A stretch of 7,069 nucleotides of DNA from Phyllobacteriaceae bacterium. GTDB lineage: Bacteria; Pseudomonadota; Alphaproteobacteria; Rhizobiales; Ancalomicrobiaceae. Shown here piece by piece: positions 1 through 6,033 of the stretch. Location of the stretch: positions 1 through 7,069 of the forward strand of contig JAAYVT010000034.1 of the NCBI GenBank assembly GCA_012517025.1, given 5' to 3'. Every line of letters begins with the position of its first letter. Positions within the stretch are counted from its first letter, which is position 1. The translations under genes were made by a program, and so were the position numbers. The notes under the pieces were generated by a model. That model ran no database searches and was not told the DNA's origin. It saw only the letters and a program-made list of their open reading frames with translations.

Positions 1-69
1 CACCAGCCCGTTCCAGCCGGCGTGCACGGCGGCGGCGAACAACACCGCGAGAAAGACGGCGAGACTCAT
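1..69 (-). CDS. EamA/DMT-family transporter, N-terminal fragment
   Basis: Only the first 23 codons are inside the window; the gene runs off the left edge. The peptide begins MSLAVFLAVLFAAAVHAGWN. It is a hydrophobic first membrane helix followed by the HAGWN signature that opens many EamA (drug/metabolite transporter) proteins, which usually have ten membrane helices and about 280-300 residues. The ATG is preceded by a GGAG ribosome-binding site about 9 bases upstream on the minus strand. It lies 49 bp downstream of the EAL phosphodiesterase on the same strand, so the two could be co-transcribed, though nothing suggests a shared function. The substrate cannot be told. The family call rests on a short but characteristic N-terminus. 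Confidence 0.72.
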   Translation of the reverse strand, partial: MSLAVFLAVLFAAAVHAGWNGLV

Positions 70-118
70 GAAGGGGGCTCCGCGACGACGTCCTCTTGCC
101 GCCTCGCAGCAGAACCGG

Positions 119-1786
119 TCAAGCGACCGCCGCGGCCTCGCCCTCTTCCTCCGGCACCGGCGCGGAGGCGCGGCGCGGCCGCAACATGCTCTCGGCCAGC
201 TCGATGAAGGCGGCGGCCGGCAACGCCGGGGCGAAGACGTAGCCCTGCGCCGAGGTCACGCCCTTGGCGCGCAGGCGCTCCAGCTGTTCCTGGGTCTCGA
301 CGCCTTCGGCGACCACACCCATGTCGAGCGAATTCGCCAGCTCGACCAGCACGTCGACGATGGTCGAGGCGCCGAGGTCGGCGCCCATCGCGTCGACGAA
401 CATCTTGTCGATCTTCACGATGTCGATGCCGAGCTGCTGGATGTAGGCGAGGCCGCCGTGGCCGGTGCCGGTGTCGTCGAGGGCGACGCGGCAACCGAGC
501 GCGTGCAGCTCGGCGATGATCCGACGGGCCTGCGGCACGTCGCGCAAGGGGTAGCGCTCGGTCACCTCGAACACCAACTGATCGAGCGCGATCGGTCCAC
601 CCTCGAAGATCTCGACGATGTCCTCGACGATTCGATGATCGTCGAAATGCCCGGCGAAGAGGTTGATCGAGAGCTTCAGGTCGGGGTTGGCGGAGTAGAG
701 GCCGCCGAGCTGAGCCACCGACTTGCGCATCAAGAGGCGGGTCATCTCGAAGACGTGGCCGGAGGTCTCGACGTAGTTCATGAAGGCGCCGGGCGAAACG
801 AGCGTGCCGTCGGCGCGGATCCAGCGCACCAACATCTCGCAGCCCTCGATCCGGCCGGTGTCGATGTTCATCACCGGCTGGAAATAGGGCTCGAACTCGG
901 AGCGACGCAGGGCGACGACGATGGCGCTCTCGACCTCCGACGACGGTTTGCGGAACAGCCACACCGAGAAGCCGATCAGCACCACCGTCGAGGCGACGGC
1001 GCCGATCGTCAGGGTCGCCTCCAGTGGCCGCACCAGCTCGAGCAGGGCGGTCCGCGTCGTCGCCACCCGGACGACCAGCGGGAAATAGTTGGAGCGCAGC
1101 TCACTGACGAAGGCGTCGCCCGCGGTCGGGCGGACCCCGGTGGAGATCCACACCCGGTTGCCCAGCTCCACCACCACCGAGCGGGCGCCGCGCAGATAGT
1201 CGGCGCCGCCGTCGACGTCGAGCATCGACGGCGCGATCTCGCCGACCAGATGCACGCCCGCGCCGGTGCGCCAGGCGACCACCACGGTGCCGGCGTCGAC
1301 GTCGGGCACGGTTTCGGGATCGAGCAGGGCGATGGTCACCGGCCGCGACGCATCCGGGGTGAACAGGGCGGCGCCGCGCCAGCTCGCCGGCGGCGGATCG
1401 AAACACATCGGTAGACCGGAGGCGTCGACGAGCCCGACGCGGCGGAGAAACTGGGAATGCGCCGCCCGCTCGCCGAGCAGCGACAGCGCATTGGCGCGGC
1501 AACTCGACAGGCCGGCGCGATCGGCCTCGCGCAACACCGACACCGCTTCCGCCAGGACGACCTCGGCGCGACGCAGCTGACGCGTCGCGACGGCGGAGAT
1601 CTCGTCGCGCCCGAACCGTTCGGCATGGGCGTGCAGGATCAACCGCCCGGCCAGGAGCGGCGCCATGCCGATGACGACGGCGATGGCGACGGCCGTCAGG
1701 AGAAGGATGCCGCGTCTGCCCAAGGCACCACCCGAACCCGTGTTTTCGTCGCGGTTCTCACGCTCCCCGGCAGTTTCGACGACCAC
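119..1786 (-). CDS. CSS-motif-type membrane EAL c-di-GMP phosphodiesterase
   Basis: Predicted inner-membrane enzyme hydrolysing cyclic di-GMP to pGpG, with a periplasmic sensor part. Counting from the GTG start (555 aa), a membrane helix lies at about 26-52 and a second at about 258-278. The periplasmic domain between them has Cys96 (SSC) and Cys128 (MCFD), spaced like the cysteine pair of CSS-motif sensors, which control E. coli PDEs through a disulfide. The EAL domain spans about 290-535. The metal and substrate residues are all present: Glu317 in EMLVRW (EAL replaced by EML), Asn375 in SINL, EVTER at 407-411, Asp437-Asp438, Lys458 in KID, Glu494 in EGVE and Gln514 in QGY. Activity is therefore likely. 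Loop 6 reads DDTGTGHGG instead of the usual DDFGTGYSS. There is no GGDEF domain. The start is uncertain: no ATG lies ahead of the first helix, the GTG chosen has no clear ribosome site, and TTG at 1723 (534 aa) is an alternative. The open frame continues upstream to 2620 but is antisense to the next gene, so it is not coding there. Confidence 0.88.
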   Translation of the reverse strand: MVVETAGERENRDENTGSGGALGRRGILLLTAVAIAVVIGMAPLLAGRLILHAHAERFGRDEISAVATRQLRRAEVVLAEAVSVLREADRAGLSSCRANALSLLGERAAHSQFLRRVGLVDASGLPMCFDPPPASWRGAALFTPDASRPVTIALLDPETVPDVDAGTVVVAWRTGAGVHLVGEIAPSMLDVDGGADYLRGARSVVVELGNRVWISTGVRPTAGDAFVSELRSNYFPLVVRVATTRTALLELVRPLEATLTIGAVASTVVLIGFSVWLFRKPSSEVESAIVVALRRSEFEPYFQPVMNIDTGRIEGCEMLVRWIRADGTLVSPGAFMNYVETSGHVFEMTRLLMRKSVAQLGGLYSANPDLKLSINLFAGHFDDHRIVEDIVEIFEGGPIALDQLVFEVTERYPLRDVPQARRIIAELHALGCRVALDDTGTGHGGLAYIQQLGIDIVKIDKMFVDAMGADLGASTIVDVLVELANSLDMGVVAEGVETQEQLERLRAKGVTSAQGYVFAPALPAAAFIELAESMLRPRRASAPVPEEEGEAAAVA

Positions 1787-1930
1787 GGTAAACAGGGGCT
1801 GAAGATCGCCGACCGAGTTCTCCTTCCTTGGGAGGAGACGCGGCCGATCGAGCGGGCGCCACGGCGCGGCGAAAGTGCCGTGGCGATTGCAAAAGCCGTC
1901 ATCCTGCCGCACGCTGCCGGACGATCGCAA

Positions 1931-1950
1931 TTCCGCCACACGACGCGGAA
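1931..1950. promoter_or_regulatory. Inverted repeat TTCCGC-N8-GCGGAA, candidate operator
   Basis: A perfect 6-base inverted repeat with an 8-base spacer (CACACGAC). With one mismatch it extends to 8 bases (AATTCCGC and GCGGAAAT). It sits in the divergent region between the EAL gene and the exported-protein gene, about 80 bp upstream of the ATG at 2030. The symmetry and position suit a dimeric regulator. A chance palindrome in GC-rich DNA is possible, and no known regulator consensus was recognised. Confidence 0.3.
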
Positions 1951-2029
1951 ATGACCTGTCGCACACGTCGCCGGCGGTCGTTTCCCACCGGTCGTCCCGA
2001 TCCCGCTCGACCTCACGAGGACCCCTTTC

Positions 2030-3193
2030 ATGTCGAGACCTCTGCGTCCTTCCCGGCTCGTCGTCGCCTCTCTCGCCTTCGGCGTCGCGCTGCCCTCCCT
2101 CGCCTGGGCGGAGAGCACCCGCGACAAGGTCCTCGCGATCTCCACCCAGTCGCTGAAGGCCAACGGCGCCAAGGACGTGACGTGGGGCAAGGTCGACGGC
2201 GACGACGCCCGCTTCTCGGTCGCCGATCTCAAGATCGTCTCCGAGGCCGAGGGCAAGATCGGCACGATGACGGTCGCCAAGACGACCTGGACCGGTGCCG
2301 CGGTGACCCCGGAGGGCGGCATCTCCGCCGACGAGGTCGCCGCCGAGGGTCTCGGCTTCGAGAGCGACGACGCCAAGATCAAGGCCGACCGGATGGTGCT
2401 CACCAAGTACCGCGGGCCGTCGCCCGACAAGGTGGTGCCGGGCAAGATCTCCGGCGAGCGGATCGATCAGGCCACCGTGACCGGCATCACCTTCACCTCC
2501 GAGGACGGCAAGACCTTCCCGGTCGCCTCGGCCTCGTTCTCGGCGACCGACTACGTCGGCGACACGCCGCGCAAGGCCGCCTTCGAGCTCAAGGGGCTGG
2601 TGGTGCCGCTCGATCCGCACGATTCCGACCTCGAGCAGGTGCGCGCGCTCGGCTACGAGAAGGCGACCATCGACGCCTCGTTCTCGGGGACCTGGGACGA
2701 CAAGACCGGTCGCCTCGCCATCTCGTCCTTCACCGTCGGCGCCGCCGACATGGGGACGTTGAAGATCGCCGCCACCATCGGCGGCGTCACCCCCGAGGTG
2801 GTCGACGCGATGAAGAAGGCGGAGGCCGACCAGACCAAGCAGATGGAGCTGCTGCAGGGTCTCACCGTCGAGGCCCTGTCGCTGCGCTGGGACGACGCCT
2901 CTCTGACCGGCCGGGTCCTCGACCGGCAGGCCAAGGACCAGGGCGTCGACACCAAGACCTACGCCAAGCAGCTGAAGCTGCTGATGCCGGCGATGCTGTC
3001 GATGATCGGCAACAAGGACTTCGAGAAGAAGGTGGCGGGCGCCACCGGATCCTTCCTCGACTCGCCGAAGTCGCTGACCGTCTCGGCCCGTCCGAAGGCG
3101 CCGGTGCCGTTCGGCCAGCTGATGGGCGCGGCGATGGCGATGCCCCAGACCCTGCCCGCCGTGCTGGGTGTGGAAGTCGTGGCAAACGACTGA
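2030..3193 (+). CDS. Exported protein of unknown function
   Basis: 387 residues, not recognised as a named family. The N-terminus is a classical Sec signal peptide: basic MSRPLRPSR, a hydrophobic core, and an AWA cleavage site giving a mature protein from about Glu28. No further membrane segment is evident, so a periplasmic location is likely. The mature part is rich in short alternating polar/hydrophobic stretches (for example KIGTMTVAKTTWTGAAVTP and GRLAISSFTVGAADMGTLKI) that suggest repeated beta strands. A helical stretch rich in Lys and Gln follows near 255-280, and the C-terminus reads SLTVSARPKAPVPFGQLM and ends VEVVAND. I recall similar C-termini in unnamed alphaproteobacterial proteins, but this is memory, not a search. 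No catalytic motif is visible. The ATG has a CGAGG ribosome site about 9 bases upstream. It is probably transcribed alone: a GC hairpin follows the stop and the gene upstream is divergent. Confidence 0.85.
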   Translation: MSRPLRPSRLVVASLAFGVALPSLAWAESTRDKVLAISTQSLKANGAKDVTWGKVDGDDARFSVADLKIVSEAEGKIGTMTVAKTTWTGAAVTPEGGISADEVAAEGLGFESDDAKIKADRMVLTKYRGPSPDKVVPGKISGERIDQATVTGITFTSEDGKTFPVASASFSATDYVGDTPRKAAFELKGLVVPLDPHDSDLEQVRALGYEKATIDASFSGTWDDKTGRLAISSFTVGAADMGTLKIAATIGGVTPEVVDAMKKAEADQTKQMELLQGLTVEALSLRWDDASLTGRVLDRQAKDQGVDTKTYAKQLKLLMPAMLSMIGNKDFEKKVAGATGSFLDSPKSLTVSARPKAPVPFGQLMGAAMAMPQTLPAVLGVEVVAND

Positions 3194-3214
3194 CGTACCA
3201 CGGCTTTTCTCTCT

Positions 3215-3241
3215 CCGGGCGGCGGCCCCGTCGCCGCCCGG
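3215..3241 (+). terminator. GC hairpin after the exported-protein gene
   Basis: A perfect 10-bp stem, CCGGGCGGCG paired with CGCCGCCCGG, with a 7-base loop, starting 22 bases after the stop codon at 3193. Position and stability suit a transcription terminator, but no T-run follows on the plus strand (the sequence after it is GAAAGCGG), so it may work as an RNA-stabilising or Rho-assisted end. Confidence 0.5.
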
Positions 3242-3250
3242 GAAAGCGGT

Positions 3251-3291
3251 GACGTGGCGCCGCAGGGGTGCCGGAGTTTACGACGTGGCGC
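3251..3291. repeat. Two direct copies of GACGTGGCGC
   Basis: The 10-base word GACGTGGCGC occurs exactly at 3251-3260 and again at 3282-3291, 31 bp apart, which is close to three helical turns. Both copies lie in the non-coding stretch upstream of the M15 peptidase gene. The second copy falls in the spacer of the putative promoter. Paired sites for a regulator are plausible but unproven. Confidence 0.35.
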
Positions 3292-3310
3292 AAATCGACT
3301 AGGGTGCGCC
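3277..3310 (+). promoter_or_regulatory. Putative sigma70-type promoter with an overlapping inverted repeat
   Basis: TTTACG (3277-3282) and TAGGGT (3300-3305) are separated by 17 bases and resemble weak -35 and -10 elements. An inverted repeat, GGCGCA (3287-3292) and TGCGCC (3305-3310), spans the spacer and the -10 edge and could be an operator. A transcript starting near 3312 would have a leader of about 95 bases, containing a small stem CGAGCG/CGCTCG at 3331-3345. Based on motif inspection only. Confidence 0.3.
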
Positions 3311-3406
3311 TCCGATGCAAGACCCGTACACGAGCGTGACGCTCGCCTTCTTCCAGAAAGCGAGCGGATGTTGCGTTCGTGTCCCAGGCGAGAGCTCCGA
3401 GAGCGC

Positions 3407-4645
3407 ATGAACCAACCGGCGATCCGATCGGACCGAGGCATTCGCGCGATTTTCGCGTCGGCGATGAAGCCGGAACCCCAGCGCTCCTCCCCTCTCGACC
3501 GCCTTCTCGCCGCCTTCGATCGTCGTCATCTCGGCCATGCCGTCGCCGGCAGCACCTTCGGGGCCGGCGCCGCGGTGCTCGGATTCCTGGTGCTGGCGTT
3601 GTCGCTGCCCAAGACGGTTTCGGCCGACCCGACCGCCCAGCGCTTCGTCGAGGGCAAGGCCACCATCGCCAAGTCCGATCGCCTGCCGGTGCCGGGCGGC
3701 AAGCTCGCCGCGATCGCCACCGAGGTCGAGGTCGACCAGCAGCCCTCCTCCGGCGTCGTCGCCGACGTCGGGATCGGAGGTTCGGCGCTCGCCTATGCGG
3801 TCGGCGTGACCTCCGGCGCGGCGAGCGCGGCGATCGACGACCACATCGATCGCGTCGGCCCCAAGCTCGCCTCGCTCGGCGATCCGACCCTGGTGGTGCC
3901 GGGCGCGGCGGCGGCGGTCGCCGACGAGGGCACCGACGACGAGGAGGGCGGCGACGCCGTCGCCATCCCGCGCGCCCGGCCGGAGCGGCCGGTTGCGGAA
4001 CTGCCCAACGTGCTGCCGCGTCCGCGCCCGCACTTCGCTTCGGTGGCGCCGCTGCGCATCCTGTCGACCCCGAACGCCGCCGCCGACACCGTGGAGGACG
4101 AGCCGACGCCGCCGCCCGCGCCGATGCGCGGCCCCGGCGACCGGCCGACCGGCGCGCTCGGCTTCTTCTCCAGCCCGACCGAGCCGGTCAAGGCGCCGCC
4201 GAAGATCACCGTCGACACGCCGTTCGGCATCCCCTACGTGCTGCAGACCGCCTCGGTGGAGACCGCCTGTCTGAAGCCGGAGCTGATCGACGTCCTGCGG
4301 CGGGTCGAGGGGCACTATCATCAGAAGGTGATCATCACCTCCGGCTACCGCAGCCGTGGCCGTGAGGGCTCGCTGCACAAGACCTGCGCGGCGGCGGACA
4401 TCGAGATCCCGGGCATCTCGGCGGCGCAGCTGGCGAGCTACGCCCGCACCATTCCCGGCATCGGCGGCGTCGGCACCTATTGCCACGCCTCGATGATCCA
4501 CGTCGACGTCGGCACGCCGCGCGACTGGAAATACGGCTGCGGCTCGTTCTTCGCGATGCGCGGCGGCGCCCCCGGCCGTTGGGGCAAGGTGCCGGCAACG
4601 CTGGCCAAGGCGCCGAGCGAAGACGGCGCGACCGACGTCGAGTGA
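3407..4645 (+). CDS. Membrane-anchored M15-type (YcbK-like) Zn peptidase
   Basis: Predicted cell-envelope metallopeptidase with a D-Ala-D-Ala carboxypeptidase-like fold, probably acting on peptidoglycan. Counting from the ATG used here (412 aa), residues 1-47 are cytoplasmic and basic, 48-70 form one membrane helix, and a long low-complexity linker (about 75-265) is rich in Ala, Pro and acidic residues. The catalytic domain covers about 270-385. Zinc ligands are visible as His324 and Asp331 in SLHKTCAAAD and His365 in MIHVDVG; SGYRS at 312-316 is also typical. Cys288, Cys327, Cys359 and Cys378 could form two disulfides, consistent with a periplasmic site; Cys327 stands where many relatives have Gly. 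The start is uncertain: in-frame ATGs lie at 3368 and 3464, and a GTG at 3254. The one chosen has only a weak GA-rich ribosome site. It appears to be a single-gene unit, convergent with the nif genes. The exact substrate is not shown. Confidence 0.8.
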   Translation: MNQPAIRSDRGIRAIFASAMKPEPQRSSPLDRLLAAFDRRHLGHAVAGSTFGAGAAVLGFLVLALSLPKTVSADPTAQRFVEGKATIAKSDRLPVPGGKLAAIATEVEVDQQPSSGVVADVGIGGSALAYAVGVTSGAASAAIDDHIDRVGPKLASLGDPTLVVPGAAAAVADEGTDDEEGGDAVAIPRARPERPVAELPNVLPRPRPHFASVAPLRILSTPNAAADTVEDEPTPPPAPMRGPGDRPTGALGFFSSPTEPVKAPPKITVDTPFGIPYVLQTASVETACLKPELIDVLRRVEGHYHQKVIITSGYRSRGREGSLHKTCAAADIEIPGISAAQLASYARTIPGIGGVGTYCHASMIHVDVGTPRDWKYGCGSFFAMRGGAPGRWGKVPATLAKAPSEDGATDVE

Positions 4646-4709
4646 CGAAAACGGCGCCCGCGTCGTCGCGGCGCTGTTCGGTCTTTCCGAGAAATCAGAG
4701 AGAGCCCGC

Positions 4710-4732
4710 CCTTCTCCCGTGCGGAGAGAAGG
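4710..4732. repeat. Degenerate palindromic intergenic repeat
   Basis: CCTTCTC (4710-4716) pairs with GAGAAGG (4726-4732) around a 9-base centre, followed by AGTGAAGCGAGCGGA. The pattern of CTTCTCCCG, GGAGAAGG and then GAAGCG resembles palindromic elements scattered between genes in many Rhizobiales genomes. This copy is imperfect. It lies between the convergent M15 peptidase and SIR2-like genes. The resemblance is recalled, not searched. Confidence 0.4.
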
Positions 4733-4747
4733 AGTGAAGCGAGCGGA

Positions 4748-4771
4748 CCGCCGCGCCGGATCGCGCGGCGG
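4748..4771. terminator. GC hairpin between convergent genes
   Basis: A perfect 9-bp stem, CCGCCGCGC (4748-4756) with GCGCGGCGG (4763-4771), around the loop CGGATC. It lies about 100 bases past the peptidase stop and 19 bases past the SIR2-like stop, so it could end transcripts from both sides. A smaller stem, GACCC/GGGTC (4777-4791), overlaps the SIR2-like stop codon. Neither side has a T-run. Confidence 0.45.
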
Positions 4772-4789
4772 GTCACGACCCTCGCGGGG

Positions 4790-5662
4790 TCAGTCGCAGA
4801 GCAGATCGACGGCGCGGGAGAGCGGCAGATCGATCACCTCGGCGCCGAGTTCGGCGAAGAACTTCATCTCGTTCTTGGTCGCGGTCGCCACCTCGACGAC
4901 CAAGATCAGTGGGCCGGCGGAGCGCTTGGCGATCTGACGGGCGTAGGTGCGCAGCATCTGGTCGTGGAAGCGACAGCCGACGTAGACGAAGCCGCGCGTG
5001 GTGCGCAGCCCCTTCACCACCTCGGGGATCGGCGACTGGATGTCGATCTCGGTCAAGACCTCGACGTAGTCGGAATCGGCGACCAGGAAGTTCTTGGCCG
5101 GACGCACCGCGCCGTGCGGCGTGTAGAGCACCGTCCGCACCTCCTCGGCGTGCTCCGGCAGGACCTCGGCGCCGCTCGGATCGTAGACGCGGGTCCAGAT
5201 GTCGCGATCGACGCCGGCGCGGGTGATGCCCTGGATTTCGGCCCAATCGGTGCGGCCGCTCTCCACCAGCGCCGCCCGCATGGCGCCGTCGTACCAAGTG
5301 TCGACGATCATCGACAGCGGCAGGCTCGCCAGATGCCGCGCCAGTTTGGAGGGCGCCACCATCGGGCCGAAGATGTCGCTCATGTAGGCGACGAGGGTGT
5401 TGCGGTGGCGGCGCTGCTCGATGAACTGGGCGACCGACCACATGTTGGTGCGGATCTTCGAGGGCGCCGGCGCCTTGGCGTGCAGGGCGGCGGCGACCGT
5501 CTCGGGGCGGATCGGCACCGGCGGATCACCGGCCAGCGCCGCCAGCTCGGGGCCGAGATAGGGGATCAGACGGTCCGCCTCGAGACCGAAGCGGACGTCG
5601 GCGAGCTTGGCCTCGGCCGCCGTACCGGTGAGCACCACGGGGCCGATCTCGGTGTCGAGCAT
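4790..5662 (-). CDS. nif-associated SIR2-like (SIR2_2-type) protein
   Basis: 290 residues with no signal peptide or membrane helix, so cytoplasmic. Several landmarks match the SIR2_2 type of NAD-binding domain. IPYLGPEL at 33-40 stands where the Rossmann glycine loop (GAG-like) is expected. SLPLSMIVDTWYD at 113-125 aligns with the strand ending in TTNYD. TPHGAV at 181-186 matches the catalytic HG motif (His183). ADSDY at 195-199 and FVYVGCRFHD at 225-234 match the GxSxxD-type end. The catalytic Asn of TTN is Trp123 here, so ordinary deacylase or NADase chemistry is doubtful. No zinc-binding cysteine quartet is present; the cysteines are at 230 and 289. It follows nifT by 55 bp with a GAGGAG ribosome site 8 bases ahead of the ATG and is the last gene of the nif run. 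SIR2-like proteins do occur in nif clusters of other diazotrophs, with unknown role. A link between NAD state and nitrogenase is only a guess. Confidence 0.8.
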   Translation of the reverse strand: MLDTEIGPVVLTGTAAEAKLADVRFGLEADRLIPYLGPELAALAGDPPVPIRPETVAAALHAKAPAPSKIRTNMWSVAQFIEQRRHRNTLVAYMSDIFGPMVAPSKLARHLASLPLSMIVDTWYDGAMRAALVESGRTDWAEIQGITRAGVDRDIWTRVYDPSGAEVLPEHAEEVRTVLYTPHGAVRPAKNFLVADSDYVEVLTEIDIQSPIPEVVKGLRTTRGFVYVGCRFHDQMLRTYARQIAKRSAGPLILVVEVATATKNEMKFFAELGAEVIDLPLSRAVDLLCD

Positions 5663-5692
5663 GGGGTCGTCTCTCCTCGTCGGGTTCGCAGG

Positions 5693-5711
5693 CGGCGACG
5701 CGCCGTCGCCG
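5693..5711 (-). other. Intercistronic hairpin between nifT and the SIR2-like gene
   Basis: A perfect 8-bp stem, CGGCGACG with CGTCGCCG, and a 3-base loop, beginning 6 bases after the nifT stop on the minus strand and ending before the ribosome site of the SIR2-like gene. It lacks a T-run. It may protect the upstream message from 3' exonucleases or partly reduce expression of the last gene. Confidence 0.45.
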
Positions 5712-5717
5712 GAAGGT

Positions 5718-5930
5718 TCAGTCGTCGTCGCCGACCTTGCGGGCGTTGACGGTGATCGGCAGGCGGGTGTCGGCCGGCATGTCCGGCAGCTCGAAGGCCC
5801 AGCCGTTCTTGATCTTGACGACGCCGCCCCACATCGCCTCCTTCTCCATCTCGACGATCGGCTCCTCGAGGTCCTTCTTGGGCAGATAGACCGAGGGTCC
5901 CTTGGGCGTGTTGCGGATCATGATCTTCAT
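5718..5930 (-). CDS. nifT: NifT/FixU nitrogen-fixation protein
   Basis: 70 residues, the usual size for NifT/FixU. Family signatures are obvious: the N-terminal MKIMIR, SVYLPKKDLEEPIV at 13-26, the MEK..MWGG segment at 28-36, NGWAFELPDMP at 42-52 and DTRLPITV at 54-61. The longer upstream reading frame is not used: the ATG at 5930 has a GAAAGG ribosome site about 8 bases ahead and gives the conserved N-terminus. NifT is a small cytoplasmic protein encoded next to nifZ or nifB-type genes in many diazotrophs; its role is unclear, and mutants in model species fix nitrogen largely normally. Here it sits 103 bp after nifZ and 55 bp before the SIR2-like gene on the same strand, consistent with a shared transcript. 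The acidic tail GDDD is slightly unusual but harmless. Confidence 0.95.
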   Translation of the reverse strand: MKIMIRNTPKGPSVYLPKKDLEEPIVEMEKEAMWGGVVKIKNGWAFELPDMPADTRLPITVNARKVGDDD

Positions 5931-6011
5931 CGATGGGCCTTTCGCGCATCCGAAGCTTCCGCCTCGGGTGTGAGGAGACGGCCCGCCATTCCCCGGGGAG
6001 CCGTCGATGGT

Positions 6012-6025
6012 GCCCGTCGCCGGGC
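6012..6025 (-). other. Small stem-loop in the nifZ-nifT gap
   Basis: The 103-bp gap between nifZ and nifT (5931-6033) holds a short stem GCCCG/CGGGC around TCGC, 8 bases past the nifZ stop, then a CCCCGGGG core near 5993-6000. No sigma54 -24/-12 or NifA upstream element was found in the gap, so it reads as a transcribed spacer rather than a promoter. Confidence 0.25.
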
Positions 6026-6033
6026 GGATGAAC

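Noticed and set aside
68..1414. 448-codon open frame on the plus strand opposite the EAL gene
   Set aside because: Its peptide is His/Arg/Asp/Gly-rich low complexity, typical of the shadow of a GC-rich gene, while the minus strand encodes all EAL motifs.
1787..2620. Upstream extension of the EAL reading frame on the minus strand
   Set aside because: It is antisense to the well-supported signal-peptide gene at 2030, its peptide is Arg/Gly/Asp-rich without family features, and the membrane-helix N-terminus fits a start near 1723-1786.
3254..3406. N-terminal extension of the M15 peptidase from GTG 3254
   Set aside because: The extra 51 residues are Arg/Cys-rich without family features and would cover the putative promoter and repeats. 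It cannot be fully excluded.
3299..4501. 400-codon minus-strand frame opposite the M15 peptidase
   Set aside because: The peptide is Arg/Gly/Asp-rich with no motif; the plus strand carries the membrane helix and zinc ligands.
4964..5749. 261-codon plus-strand frame opposite the SIR2-like gene
   Set aside because: It is a His/Arg/Asp-rich shadow frame; the minus strand shows SIR2_2 landmarks and a good ribosome site.
5931..6033. Possible NifA/sigma54 promoter between nifZ and nifT
   Set aside because: No TGGCAC-N5-TTGC-like pair and no TGT-N10-ACA element was found on the minus strand in this gap.
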